Positions 53,363 to 61,962 of a stretch of 64,000 nucleotides of DNA are shown piece by piece. The notes beneath the pieces are model-generated. The model saw nothing but the letters and a program-made list of their open reading frames with translations. It did no database searches and was not told the origin of the DNA. The stretch lies in contig NZ_JASERL010000001.1 in the NCBI RefSeq assembly GCF_030766935.1, forward strand, positions 248,001 through 312,000. Direction: 5' to 3'. Both the position numbers and the translations under genes were made by a program. Each line of letters starts with the position of its first letter. Position 1 is the stretch's first letter. The stretch comes from Streptomyces sp. KL109B (GTDB lineage Bacteria > Actinomycetota > Actinomycetes > Streptomycetales > Streptomycetaceae).

Positions 53363-53377
53363 CTGACACTGTGTCAG
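53363..53377. promoter_or_regulatory. Shared operator, site 6
   Basis: CTGACACTGTGTCAG, perfect arms, 24 bases centre-to-centre from site 5, roughly two helical turns. Confidence 0.75.
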
Positions 53378-53459
53378 GAACAGGGCTGCAGGCAAAGAGC
53401 TGGGGCGAATGTTCCGAAGGCGGGGTCTGCGTGAGTGCGAAGAGGTACGAATACCGGGC

Positions 53460-54650
53460 TTACGCGGGGAGTTGGGCGGCCACTGACTTCCCGATGCGGC
53501 CGGCGTCCAGGGCCAGTTCGCGGAGCATGCCGCTGATGGGGTTCGTATAGCCGGTGAAGTGCAGGCCGGGAGCGCGGGAGGGGGTGGAGCGGGAAGTGGG
53601 GCGGGGGCGGCCGGTGGCGGGGTCGAGCACGTCCAGGTGGCCCACCAGGTCCTCCAGGCCCTGCCGGTAGCCGGTGGCCGCGATCACCGTGTCCGGGGTG
53701 ATCCGGGTGTCGTCCGCGAGGACCACCGTGTCCGATTCGAAGGAGGTGACGGCGGCGACGGGTTCGACCTTCCCGGCGCGCACGGCGTCGACGAAGCCGA
53801 CGTCCTGCACCGGGATGGCGCCCTCGCGCACCCGTGAGTAGAGGCCGGTGTCGGGGCGCGGCAGGCCCTGCGCCGAGAGGTCGGGCACGCTCAACTTGCC
53901 GAGCTGTGCGGCGAGTCGGTCGACCAGGGCGACGGGCAGGCGGCGGCAGAGGACGCCGGTGCGCTGGGCGGGCCAGCCGAGCGTGGAGCGGCGCACGATG
54001 TGCGGGGTGGTGCGCACGGCGACGCGGACACGCGCGGCGCCGCCCTCGATCAGGTCGACGGCTATCTCGGTGCCGGTGTTGCCCGCGCCGACGACGAGGA
54101 CGTCCTGGCCGGTGAAGGGTGCCGGGTTGCGGTACTCGCAGGCGTGCAGCAGCTTGCCGGTGTACGAGGAGGTGCCGGGCCAGTCGGGCAGGTGCGGGGT
54201 GTGGTTGTAGCCGGTGGCGACGACCACGGCGGCCGAGGTCAGCTCGCGGCCACCGGTGGCACGCAGCAGCCAGCCCGCGCCGTCGGCGGTGCGGTCGACG
54301 CGGGTGACCTCGACGCCCGTGACGACCTCCAGGTCGTGGTGCTCGACGTACTTCTCCAGGTAGCGCACGACGTCGTCGCGGGCGACCCAGCGGCCGAAGC
54401 GGCGCGGCATCGGCAGGCCCGGCAGGCCGGAGAGGCGGCGGGTGGTGTGCAGGTGGAGGCGGTCGTAATGGCCCCGCCAGGAGGCGCCGACGCGGTCGGA
54501 CTTCTCCAGGACGACGGCCCGTACGCCGTGCGCCCTGAGCCCTACCGCCGCGGCGAGTCCGCCGGGCCCGCCCCCGATGACGTACACGGGCGGGCGTTCA
54601 TGGCTGCGTTCCGGGGTGCTGAGTGCCGGTGCGTGTGGGGAGTCGGCCAT
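53460..54650 (-). CDS. Flavin-containing monooxygenase-like oxidoreductase
   Basis: 396 residues. FAD loop VYVIGGGPGGLAAAVGLRA, NADPH loop VLVVGAGNTGTEIAVDLIEG, and two ATGY motifs (VVVATGYNHTPHLPDWPG, VIAATGYRQGLEDL). Class B flavoprotein monooxygenase/YUCCA-like. May hydroxylate or do Baeyer-Villiger chemistry. The FxGxxxHxxxW BVMO signature is not present, so a simpler N- or S-oxidase is as likely. Divergent from DoxX. Confidence 0.87.
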   Translation of the reverse strand: MADSPHAPALSTPERSHERPPVYVIGGGPGGLAAAVGLRAHGVRAVVLEKSDRVGASWRGHYDRLHLHTTRRLSGLPGLPMPRRFGRWVARDDVVRYLEKYVEHHDLEVVTGVEVTRVDRTADGAGWLLRATGGRELTSAAVVVATGYNHTPHLPDWPGTSSYTGKLLHACEYRNPAPFTGQDVLVVGAGNTGTEIAVDLIEGGAARVRVAVRTTPHIVRRSTLGWPAQRTGVLCRRLPVALVDRLAAQLGKLSVPDLSAQGLPRPDTGLYSRVREGAIPVQDVGFVDAVRAGKVEPVAAVTSFESDTVVLADDTRITPDTVIAATGYRQGLEDLVGHLDVLDPATGRPRPTSRSTPSRAPGLHFTGYTNPISGMLRELALDAGRIGKSVAAQLPA

Positions 54651-54781
54651 GTGCGGAGCGTAATCCGGCGTGGAGTTGAAGGGGCCTCGTCAAGACGGAA
54701 ACCGGTTGCGAATTGATCACGGCCGCTCGGCGGGGCCCGTGCTGTGCGGGGCCTTGCGGAGTCGCGGCCGGATGCGCTGAA

Positions 54782-54796
54782 CTGACGTACCGTCAG
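54782..54796. promoter_or_regulatory. Shared operator, site 7
   Basis: CTGACGTACCGTCAG, perfect arms, 35 bases before the DoxX start. Confidence 0.75.
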
Positions 54797-54831
54797 AAAC
54801 CGAGAGAGGGGCCGGACTTCATGGAGCCGAT

Positions 54832-55284
54832 ATGGACGCGATAGGGCTCAGCGGCGCCGAATGGCTCGCCGTGCTGCGCATCGGGCTCGGCCTGTGGTGG
54901 CTGGAGAGCTGGCGGCACAAGGACAAGAAGGGCTGGTTCGAGCGCGGGACCGGCATCGCGTGGGCGGCGGACGTGGCGGGCAAGCACAAGTGGAACGCCG
55001 TCCGCAGCGGGTTCGAGGTCGTCGTCAAGCCGCGGCCGAAGACGATGGCGTACATCGTCGTGTACGCCGAACTCGCCCTCGGGCTCGGGCTGATACTCGG
55101 GTTTCTCACGCCGATCGCGCTGGTCGGCGGGCTGCTGCTCAATCTGCTGTATTTCACGCTCATGATCCACGACTGGGCCGAGCAGGGGCAGAACGCGATG
55201 ATGGGCCTGATCTCGCTCGTCGCGCTGTTCGCCATGTCCTGGCAGACCTGGTCCCTCGACCACGCGATCGGACTGTTCTCGTGA
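54832..55284 (+). CDS. DoxX-family membrane protein
   Basis: 150 residues with four predicted helices (WLAVLRIGLGLWWLESW, MAYIVVYAELALGLGLILGF, IALVGGLLLNLLYFTLMIHD, MMGLISLVALFAMSWQTW). DoxX proteins associate with quinone or sulfur oxidation. Its stop overlaps the DUF35 start. Its promoter carries operator site 7. Confidence 0.82.
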   Translation: MDAIGLSGAEWLAVLRIGLGLWWLESWRHKDKKGWFERGTGIAWAADVAGKHKWNAVRSGFEVVVKPRPKTMAYIVVYAELALGLGLILGFLTPIALVGGLLLNLLYFTLMIHDWAEQGQNAMMGLISLVALFAMSWQTWSLDHAIGLFS

Positions 55285-55709
55285 GTACCGCTTCCGCAGA
55301 TGTGCGTTTCGACGTTCCCGAGCCCGATGCCTTCACCCGCCCCTACTGGGACGCGGCCGCCGAGGGGCGGCTGCTGCTCAGGCACTGTGGGGCGTGCGGG
55401 CGGGCGCATCACTATCCGCGGGAGTTCTGCCCGTTCTGCTGGAGCGAGGACGGACAGTGGCGGGACGCGAGTGGGCGGGCCACGCTCTACACGTGGTCCG
55501 TCGTGCACCGCAACGACCTGCCGCCGTTCGGCGGGCGCACCCCGTACGTCGCCGCCGTCGTCGACCTCGCCGAGGGGCCGCGCATGATGACGGAGGTCGT
55601 GGACTGCGCGGAGGCGGAGCTGCGGGTGGGCATGGAGCTCACCGTCGACTTCCGGGAGGGCGGGGAGGGCTTCGCCGTGCCGGTGTTCAGGCCCGCGCCC
55701 GCCGCGTAA
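55281..55709 (+). CDS. DUF35 Zn-ribbon/OB-fold protein
   Basis: 142 residues from GTG 55281 (GTGA overlap). Zinc ribbon CGACGRAHHYPREFCPFC with two C-x2-C pairs, then OB-fold strands (ATLYTWSVVHRNDLPPFG). Family members bind acyl-CoA and partner with thiolase-like (Ltp) proteins or hydratases. No thiolase gene is in the window, so the partner is elsewhere. Confidence 0.87.
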   Translation: MSTASADVRFDVPEPDAFTRPYWDAAAEGRLLLRHCGACGRAHHYPREFCPFCWSEDGQWRDASGRATLYTWSVVHRNDLPPFGGRTPYVAAVVDLAEGPRMMTEVVDCAEAELRVGMELTVDFREGGEGFAVPVFRPAPAA

Positions 55710-55750
55710 TCCCATGGCCGTGCGCACGCCCGCGCGGCCATGATGTCCGG

Positions 55751-56665
55751 ATGACGACCTCACGGGCACGCGCGGGTTCACGGGCACGTACGGGCACGGG
55801 TGAGTGGGCGCTGACGGCGGAGCTCGACGCGTTCGAGGAGCGGGCGGGGGAGCTGCTGCGCTCCGAACCGACCCTGAACACGGTGGCGTTGACCGTCACC
55901 GCGCGCATGCGGGTGTCCGGGTGGGCGGCCGACGGCGCGCGCTTCGGGGTGTGGGCGGGGCCCGGTGGCCGGGCGGACGGGTACTTCTTCTGGACGCCGC
56001 CGCACTTCCTGTACGTGGGGCTGCCCGGCCCCGAGGAGGGTGGCGCGCAGGCGGCGGGCGCCCTGCTCGACGCCCTCGCCGGGCTGCCGGTCGACGGGGT
56101 GAACGGCACGGAGGAGGCGACCGCCGCCCTCGCCGACGCCTGGCGCTCCCGCCACCCCGGCGGTCGGGCCGAACGCCGGATGCGGCAGCGGCTGTTCCGG
56201 CTCGGCGACCTCACGCCACCGGATCCGCTGCCCGAGGGACGGCCGCGGATCGCGGGCGCGTCCGACCGCGCCCTCCTCGCGGACTGGCACCTGGACTTCG
56301 AGGCCGACGCGCACACGAGCGACCCCGAGACGCGGGCGCGCGCCGAGGCGTGGGCCGACGACCGGATCGGCTACGGAGGCGTCACGCTGTGGGAGGACGC
56401 CGCGGGCACCCCCGTCTCCATGGCGGGCGTCAGCCGCAGGTCGGCGGGGACCGTCCGGGTCGCCCCCGTCTACACGCCGCCCCCGTTGCGCGGCCGGGGG
56501 TACGCGGGCGCCGTCACCGCCGAGGTCAGCCGGGTCGAGCTGGCGGCCGGTGTCGAAGAGGTGCTGCTCTTCACGGACCGCGCCAACGCGACGAGCAACG
56601 CGCTCTACCAGCGCCTCGGGTACCGGCCGGTCCGGGACTTCGCGGTGTGGGAGTTCATGGTCTGA
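55751..56665 (+). CDS. GNAT-family acetyltransferase
   Basis: 304 residues. C-terminal GNAT core: RVAPVYTPPPLRGRGYAGAV (acetyl-CoA pyrophosphate loop) and EEVLLFTDRANATSNALYQRLGYRPV. The N-terminal 150 residues are a second, degenerate GNAT-like half. Substrate unknown. ATG 55751 lacks an SD. Confidence 0.85.
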   Translation: MTTSRARAGSRARTGTGEWALTAELDAFEERAGELLRSEPTLNTVALTVTARMRVSGWAADGARFGVWAGPGGRADGYFFWTPPHFLYVGLPGPEEGGAQAAGALLDALAGLPVDGVNGTEEATAALADAWRSRHPGGRAERRMRQRLFRLGDLTPPDPLPEGRPRIAGASDRALLADWHLDFEADAHTSDPETRARAEAWADDRIGYGGVTLWEDAAGTPVSMAGVSRRSAGTVRVAPVYTPPPLRGRGYAGAVTAEVSRVELAAGVEEVLLFTDRANATSNALYQRLGYRPVRDFAVWEFMV

Positions 56666-56674
56666 GTGGGCGGG

Positions 56675-57376
56675 TCACGGCCACAGCAGCTCCTTGGCCC
56701 AACCACCCGTCGTACGAAGGTACTTGAGGCGTACGTGGCGGCGGCGGGCGTCGCCCTGGAAGAACTCCACCTCGTCCGGGGCCAGGTGGTAGACGGTCCA
56801 GGAGGGGGCGGGCGCGTCGGGCTCGCGCTGGGCGCGCTGCCACGCGGCGTCGGAGGCGCGCTCCAACTCCTCGTACGAGCCGAGCGGTTCGCTCTGGTGG
56901 CCGACGAGGGCCGAGGCGAGGGCGCCGGTCGAGCGGGCGTGCAGATCGGCGTGCGCGACCTCGGGCGGCGCCGCGCGGACGGGGCCGCGGACGCGGATCT
57001 GGCGGCCCTGCGCAGGCCAGTAGAAGCCGAGGGCCGCGTACGGGCGGGCGGCGAGCTGGCGGCCCTTGGCGCTGCCCGCGTGCGAGGCGAAGTGCCAGCC
57101 GTGCGCCTCGTCGGCGCCGTGCAGCATCACCGTTCGGACGTCGGGGTGGCCCTCGGCGTCCGTCGTGGCGAGGGAGGGGGTGTGCGGTTCGGGCTGGCCT
57201 GCCGCCACGGCCGCCGCGAACCACTCCTTGAACAGGGGGAGGGGTGCGGCGGGGGCGTCCTGTGGGGCGAAGGCGGGGAGCTGCGTGTCCCAGACGCGCA
57301 GGGACCGCAGCAGGGCGTCCAGGTCGACGTCGACGTCGGTCGTGGCTTCGGCTTCGGCTTCGGGTTCGGGTTCCAT
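56675..57376 (-). CDS. Pyridoxamine phosphate oxidase-like flavoprotein
   Basis: 233 residues. PdxH-like pattern: PSLATTDAEGHPDVRTVMLH, WHFASHAGSAKGRQLAARPY, ALGFYWPAQGRQIRVRGPVR, and DEVEFFQGDARRRHVRLKYL. Second PdxH-fold gene of the window; the N-terminus is Glu/Asp-rich. Likely FMN-dependent, either a B6 oxidase paralogue or a phenazine-type oxidase. Lies 32 bases after the kinase gene, same direction. Confidence 0.83.
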   Translation of the reverse strand: MEPEPEAEAEATTDVDVDLDALLRSLRVWDTQLPAFAPQDAPAAPLPLFKEWFAAAVAAGQPEPHTPSLATTDAEGHPDVRTVMLHGADEAHGWHFASHAGSAKGRQLAARPYAALGFYWPAQGRQIRVRGPVRAAPPEVAHADLHARSTGALASALVGHQSEPLGSYEELERASDAAWQRAQREPDAPAPSWTVYHLAPDEVEFFQGDARRRHVRLKYLRTTGGWAKELLWP

Positions 57377-57408
57377 GGGGTGATTGTGGCGTGCGCGGCG
57401 TCCGTGGA

Positions 57409-59700
57409 TCAGTCGCGGGTGAGGGAGGCGACCGTGCCGAGTGTCGTCCACGCGCCCGCCGTGCGGCGTTCGACCCAGACGGGGCGGGCGCCGGTGTCGG
57501 TGGGGCCGAGGGTGTGGTCGCCCTGGAGGCCGTTGATCCGTACGCCGGGCAGGGCCTGGGCCAGGTGGCGGCGGACGTCGACGGCCTCCGTGTCGTTCAC
57601 CGCCCGCGCCCGGAACGCGGCGACGACCGCCTGCGCCGCCTCGTACTCCTCCAGTGCGCCGGGCCGTGTCAGGAGCGGCCGCACCCGTGCGCACCAGGCG
57701 GCCTCCTGCGTGCACTCGCCGGAGCGGAGCGGTCCGCTGGAGACGGTACGGAAGCGGTAGACGCCGTCCGGTACCGACGGTTCGCGGGTGCTCATGCCGG
57801 AGTGGAGGGCGCAGTCGTTCTCCCGGTTCGGGGCGAGGACGACGCGGCCCCCGTAGCCGGCGGCGCGCAGGGCCCGCACGTTCTGCTGCTGGTCGGTCTG
57901 GTCGGCGAGGTAGACGGTGTCGGGGCGGGCATCGGCGAGGAGGGCGCGCAGCTCGTCGGCCGGCATGGCGCGGGGCGGGACCGGGGCGGTCGTGTAGCGG
58001 CGGGAGGCGTCGCGGGTCTCGTCGAAGGGTTCGCGCGGGATCCGGGGCGCGGCGCCCTTGGTGACCAGGAGGCGCTTGGTGTGCAGCGCGGAGTCGAGGT
58101 ACGCGGCGAAGTGCGTGCCGAGATCGGCGTCCGACTCGACGGGGAACCGGTTGGCCAACTCGCCTTTCGGCACCGTGACTTGGCAGGTGCGCAGGGCCGG
58201 GGTGGCGTTCATGAATGCCGGTGTGGCGGCCGCCGTGCCGATGAGCGCGACGACGTCCGGGTAACGGCGGGCGAACGCCTCCGAGGACATGGCCGTGGCC
58301 CTCGGCACGGCCACGGCCTCCAGCGGCAGCAGCCCCGCGTAGTCGTCGAGCGCCTGCTGGACCGCCTTCGTGTCGACGGCCGCGCCGCGCTGTGCGACCG
58401 CGATCCGGAAGGTGGGCTGGGGCCCGTCGAGGGGCCGGACGGCCGCCTGCGGCCGCGGCTCCTCCCCGCTCAGCGCGGCGGGCACGGCGACGCCTGCCGC
58501 GCCTACGCAGAACAGGACGGCGGCGCCGAGCAGCACCGGTCGACGACGACCGGAGGAGAACTTTCGGCGTGGGGCGGGGGAGGGGGCGGGGGTCGGCGTG
58601 GGTGTGGATGTGGATGTGGCGGGCGTCGCGGATGCGGCGGACTTCGCGGGTGCGGGTGCGGGTGCGGGTGCGGGAGCCGGGCCGGAGGCGGGAGCCGGGG
58701 CCGGGGCCGACCCGCCCGCGGCCGGAGCCGGGGGCCGCGCCAACTTCCGGGTGACCGGCGGCGCGGGCAGCGGCCCCGTGACGGCGGTCGGCGACGTCGG
58801 CACGGCGGCCGGACCCGTACCCCCGCTCCCGCCCGCCGCGGGTCCACCCGCAACCCGCTCCACGGCCTCGACCACGGCCCCCGCGTCCCGCGGCCGCTCC
58901 TCCGGCTCCTTCGCCATGAGGGAGAGCACCAACTCGTCTACGGCGCCGTCCACTTCGGGCCGCGCCCGGCTCGGCCGGACCGGCAGGTCGTGCAGGTGGT
59001 TGTACATGACCCCGGCGGCCGGACCGGTGAACGGGGGCCGCCCGACGAGGAGTTCGTACAGCACGCACCCCAGCGCGTACAGGTCGATGCGCCCGTCGCC
59101 CGGCTCCTGCCGGAACCGTTCCGGCGCCATGTACAGCACGCTTCCGATCGGCAGCGTGCCGGTCCTGGTGAGGCGGGTCGCGGCCTCCGCGCCCTCAAGG
59201 AACGCGGCGATCCCGAAGTCGAGGATCTTCACCGAACCGGGGTCGCCGGACGTGACCATGATGTTGGCCGGCTTGATGTCCCGGTGCACGATCCCGGCGG
59301 CGTGCGCCGCCGCGAGCCCGAGCGCCGCCTGCCGCGCCCACTCCAGGGCCCGCCCGACGGGCACCCGCACCTCGCGCCGCAGCACCTCGTGCAGCGACTC
59401 GCCCTCGACCAACTCCATGACCAGGTAAGGGACTTCACCGTGTCCCGTGTCGTCGGTCCCATGGTCGTACACCGTCACCACGTACGGACTCGACAGCGCG
59501 GCCACCGCCCGCGCCTCCCGCCGGAAGCGGCTCAGCAGCTCCCGCCGCTCGCCGGGCTCGATGTCGTCCGGAGGCGCGAACACCTTCACGGCGACGAGGC
59601 GCCGCAGGTCCTCGTCGCGGGCGCGCCACACCTGCCCCATGCCACCCGAACCGATGGCTTCCAGGAGCCGGTACCGATCGCTCAGCAGACGTCCCCGCAC
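57409..59700 (-). CDS. Ser/Thr protein kinase with extracytoplasmic binding-protein-like sensor
   Basis: 763 residues from GTG 59700. Kinase domain 1-275: GSGGMGQVWRARD, VAVKVF, IVHRDIKPANIMV (catalytic Asp), ILDFGIA, and MAPERFRQ. Pro/Ala/Thr linker 290-390, one membrane helix near 395-415 (VLLGAAVLFCVGAAGVAV), then about 330 residues resembling a type-1 periplasmic-binding fold (FRIAVAQRGAAVDTKAVQQA, PDVVALIGTAAATPAFMNAT, RRLLVTKGAAPRIP-like strand, GYGGRVVLAPNREND). Reads an outside ligand and signals by phosphorylation. Confidence 0.9.
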   Translation of the reverse strand: MRGRLLSDRYRLLEAIGSGGMGQVWRARDEDLRRLVAVKVFAPPDDIEPGERRELLSRFRREARAVAALSSPYVVTVYDHGTDDTGHGEVPYLVMELVEGESLHEVLRREVRVPVGRALEWARQAALGLAAAHAAGIVHRDIKPANIMVTSGDPGSVKILDFGIAAFLEGAEAATRLTRTGTLPIGSVLYMAPERFRQEPGDGRIDLYALGCVLYELLVGRPPFTGPAAGVMYNHLHDLPVRPSRARPEVDGAVDELVLSLMAKEPEERPRDAGAVVEAVERVAGGPAAGGSGGTGPAAVPTSPTAVTGPLPAPPVTRKLARPPAPAAGGSAPAPAPASGPAPAPAPAPAPAKSAASATPATSTSTPTPTPAPSPAPRRKFSSGRRRPVLLGAAVLFCVGAAGVAVPAALSGEEPRPQAAVRPLDGPQPTFRIAVAQRGAAVDTKAVQQALDDYAGLLPLEAVAVPRATAMSSEAFARRYPDVVALIGTAAATPAFMNATPALRTCQVTVPKGELANRFPVESDADLGTHFAAYLDSALHTKRLLVTKGAAPRIPREPFDETRDASRRYTTAPVPPRAMPADELRALLADARPDTVYLADQTDQQQNVRALRAAGYGGRVVLAPNRENDCALHSGMSTREPSVPDGVYRFRTVSSGPLRSGECTQEAAWCARVRPLLTRPGALEEYEAAQAVVAAFRARAVNDTEAVDVRRHLAQALPGVRINGLQGDHTLGPTDTGARPVWVERRTAGAWTTLGTVASLTRD

Positions 59701-59774
59701 AGCATCCGACGGTAATTCCGGAATCTCTGGCTCGGCAGGGCCTCAGATGCCGCACGGATAACGGTTGCGTACCG

Positions 59775-60647
59775 CTAGCGCGACGGCTCGGGCGTCCAGG
59801 CGTGCTCCAGGAGCGTGGCGAAGGCGGCGGGTTCCCGGCCGGTCAGCTCGCTCAGCGTCGGGTCGACGGCGGTGAACTCGCCCTCGCGGGCGGCCGCGAA
59901 GATGCTCAGCATCAGGTCGACGACCGGCGCGGGCAGGCCGTGCGCCAGGCTCTGCTCGCGGAAGACGTCGTCGGGGACGACGGTGCGGTCGAAGGGGCGG
60001 CCGGTGACCCGCGCCGCGATCTCGGCGACGGCGTCGAAGTCCAGTGCGGCCGGTCCGGTGAGCGGCGGGGTGGGCCCCTCGAAGCGGCCCGGGTCGGCGA
60101 GGATCGCCGCCGTGGCATCGGCGAGGTCGTCGTGGCCGGTCCAGGCGACGGGGGCGTCGGCGGGCAGCGCGATGACGCCGCTGTGGCGGGCGGATTCCAG
60201 GAACCGCAGGGCGCTCGCCGCGTAGAAGCCGTTGCGCAGGGATGTCCAGGGCAGGCCGGTGGCACGCAGCAGGTCCTCGGTACGGGCGTGGTCGCGGCAG
60301 GCCTGGAAGCGGGATTCGTGGGCGGCGCCCGCCTGGCTCGTGTAGAGGATGCGGCCGACGCCGGCCCGTACGGCGGCGTCGATGGCGGTGCGGTGGCCCG
60401 CCACGCACGCCTCGCCCACGCGGTCGAGGGACACCAGGAGAAGCTGCTCGGCTCCCTCGAAGGCGTGCGCGAGCGAGGCGGGCTCGTCGAAGCTGCCACG
60501 TCGCACGCGGACGCCGCGGTCGGCGAGGTCCTGTGCTTTGCGGGGGTCGCGGACGCTGACGCCGACACGGTCGGCGGGGACGCGCTCCAGCAGGCGCTCG
60601 ACGGTGCGGCGGCCGAGCTTTCCGGTGGCTCCGGTCACGATGATCAC
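59775..60647 (-). CDS. NmrA/quinone oxidoreductase 2-like NAD(P)-binding protein
   Basis: 290 residues. VTGATGKLGRRTVERLLERV is the dinucleotide loop; the atypical SDR lacks a clear YxxxK. Like QOR2/TMR proteins it may reduce quinones or sense NADP redox state. GTG start with GAGGAG upstream. Divergent from a TetR gene that probably controls it. Confidence 0.87.
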   Translation of the reverse strand: MIIVTGATGKLGRRTVERLLERVPADRVGVSVRDPRKAQDLADRGVRVRRGSFDEPASLAHAFEGAEQLLLVSLDRVGEACVAGHRTAIDAAVRAGVGRILYTSQAGAAHESRFQACRDHARTEDLLRATGLPWTSLRNGFYAASALRFLESARHSGVIALPADAPVAWTGHDDLADATAAILADPGRFEGPTPPLTGPAALDFDAVAEIAARVTGRPFDRTVVPDDVFREQSLAHGLPAPVVDLMLSIFAAAREGEFTAVDPTLSELTGREPAAFATLLEHAWTPEPSR

Positions 60648-60662
60648 GGTGACACTCCTCGG

Positions 60663-60695
60663 GTGTTTCCGGTGGAATCACTAAAACGGTAACAC
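60663..60695. promoter_or_regulatory. Inverted repeat in the NmrA/TetR promoter
   Basis: GTGTTTCCG and CGGTAACAC are inverted with one mismatch, 15 bases apart, and TTCC-GGT-GGAA (60667-60677) lies within. Candidate TetR operator in the 89-bp gap. Confidence 0.5.
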
Positions 60696-60736
60696 TGGAA
60701 ATAACGTCGGAAGCAAGAAGCCGATATCGTCGGAAC

Positions 60737-61489
60737 ATGCCTACGCGTGACACCACCGACAGCCCGCGCCACCGCATCGTCGAGGCGGCGATGGAGCTGC
60801 TGGAGAGCGGCGGACCCGGCGCGGTCAGCACCCGCGCCGTCGCAGCCGCGGCCGGAATGCAGCCGCCCGCCATCTATCGCCTCTTCGGCGACAAGGAGGG
60901 TCTCCTGGAAGCGGTCGCCGAGCACGGCTACGCGCAGTTCCTGGAGAGCAAACGGGCACGGCTCGACCCCGCGCCGCAGGACCCGGTGGAGGAGCTGCGC
61001 CGCGCCTGGGACGCGGTCGTGGAGTTCGGTGTCTCACGCCCCGAACTCTTCGCGGTGATGAACAGGTCCACCGGCCGGGGGGCGGACGCGGCGCACCGCG
61101 CGGGCCTGGAAATCCTCCACGGCCGGGTGCGCCGCCTCGCGGCCGGAGGATGGTTGCGGGTCGGCGAGGAGCTGGCCGCCCAGATCATTCAGGCCACCGG
61201 CCAGGGTGCGGTCCTCACCTGGCACGCCACACCCGCGGACCGCCGCGACCCGGAACTCCGTACCGCCCTGCGCGAAGCGATGGTCGCCGCCGTCACCCGC
61301 GTCGAACCGGCCCTCCCCGCCGCGGAGTCCGGTCCCGCGGTGGCGGCCCGGACGTTGCGTGCCGCGCTCCCCGACGAGCCGGACGTCCTGACCGACGCCG
61401 AGCAGAACCTGCTGAGGGAGTGGCTCGGGAGGCTGGCGGGCGACAGGCCTTCACCGCGGAACGGAATTCCTGGCTCAGAAGGGCCCTAG
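60737..61489 (+). CDS. TetR-family transcriptional regulator
   Basis: 250 residues. HTH: RHRIVEAAMELLESGGPGAV and STRAVAAAAGMQPPAIYRLF. The C-terminal helical domain is typical of TetR proteins that control divergent oxidoreductases. Its TAG stop shares a CTAG with the stop of the convergent gene. Confidence 0.9.
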   Translation: MPTRDTTDSPRHRIVEAAMELLESGGPGAVSTRAVAAAAGMQPPAIYRLFGDKEGLLEAVAEHGYAQFLESKRARLDPAPQDPVEELRRAWDAVVEFGVSRPELFAVMNRSTGRGADAAHRAGLEILHGRVRRLAAGGWLRVGEELAAQIIQATGQGAVLTWHATPADRRDPELRTALREAMVAAVTRVEPALPAAESGPAVAARTLRAALPDEPDVLTDAEQNLLREWLGRLAGDRPSPRNGIPGSEGP

Positions 61490-61887
61490 TGACACGTCAG
61501 TTGAGCGAGCAGCACCCCGTGCAGCAACTCCGCGTCCACGAAGTCCCCGGCGACCGGGGCGCCGCACCGCCAGCTCAACGGGTACGTGTTCCCGGTCGCC
61601 GCCGGAATCCCCACGTACTGGTCGCGCGGTGCCGGCCCGAAGCACGTCGCCCCCGGTGGCCACGTGTAGTGCTTGCTCTCGCCGGGTGCCAGCAGGAAGT
61701 ACGTCCACCGTCCACCGGACAACTCCCGCACCACGGGCCCCGGATCACCGTCGGTGAGGCTGAGCAGATGGTGCAGCACCGCCTCCCCGCGTACGCCGCG
61801 CACCCGGATCGCGTCGAAGTGCACGCCGGCGAGGCGCAGTTGGAGCCCGGTACGGGGTACCCAGTCCGGGGCGTCTTCGCTCGTCAT
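61486..61887 (-). CDS. Small Prim-Pol-like protein (paralogue of the 20884 gene)
   Basis: 133 residues. Shared with the larger paralogue: FDAI-x-V, an F-x-L-x-PG-x3-K strand (YFLLAPGESK), and (D/G)QYV-x2-P followed by an aromatic-x-W tail. The DxD site is lost (FDAIRVRGV). Corresponds only to the second half of the domain. Divergent from an XRE regulator, as the paralogue is divergent from an NsdA-like one. The start is uncertain: GGAGG abuts the ATG at 61887; ATG 61902 is possible. Confidence 0.65.
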   Translation of the reverse strand: MTSEDAPDWVPRTGLQLRLAGVHFDAIRVRGVRGEAVLHHLLSLTDGDPGPVVRELSGGRWTYFLLAPGESKHYTWPPGATCFGPAPRDQYVGIPAATGNTYPLSWRCGAPVAGDFVDAELLHGVLLAQLTCH

Positions 61888-61962
61888 ACCTCCGAGCATC
61901 GGCGTGGTTGCGTACGGTAACCAGTAGTTCGGCGAGTACGCCACGAGGATGTGGAGTGTGTC

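Noticed and set aside
56675..59068. A 797-codon minus-strand frame running from the kinase region into the PNPOx gene
   Set aside because: Only the last 233 codons match a real family; the upstream part is an out-of-frame shadow of the kinase.
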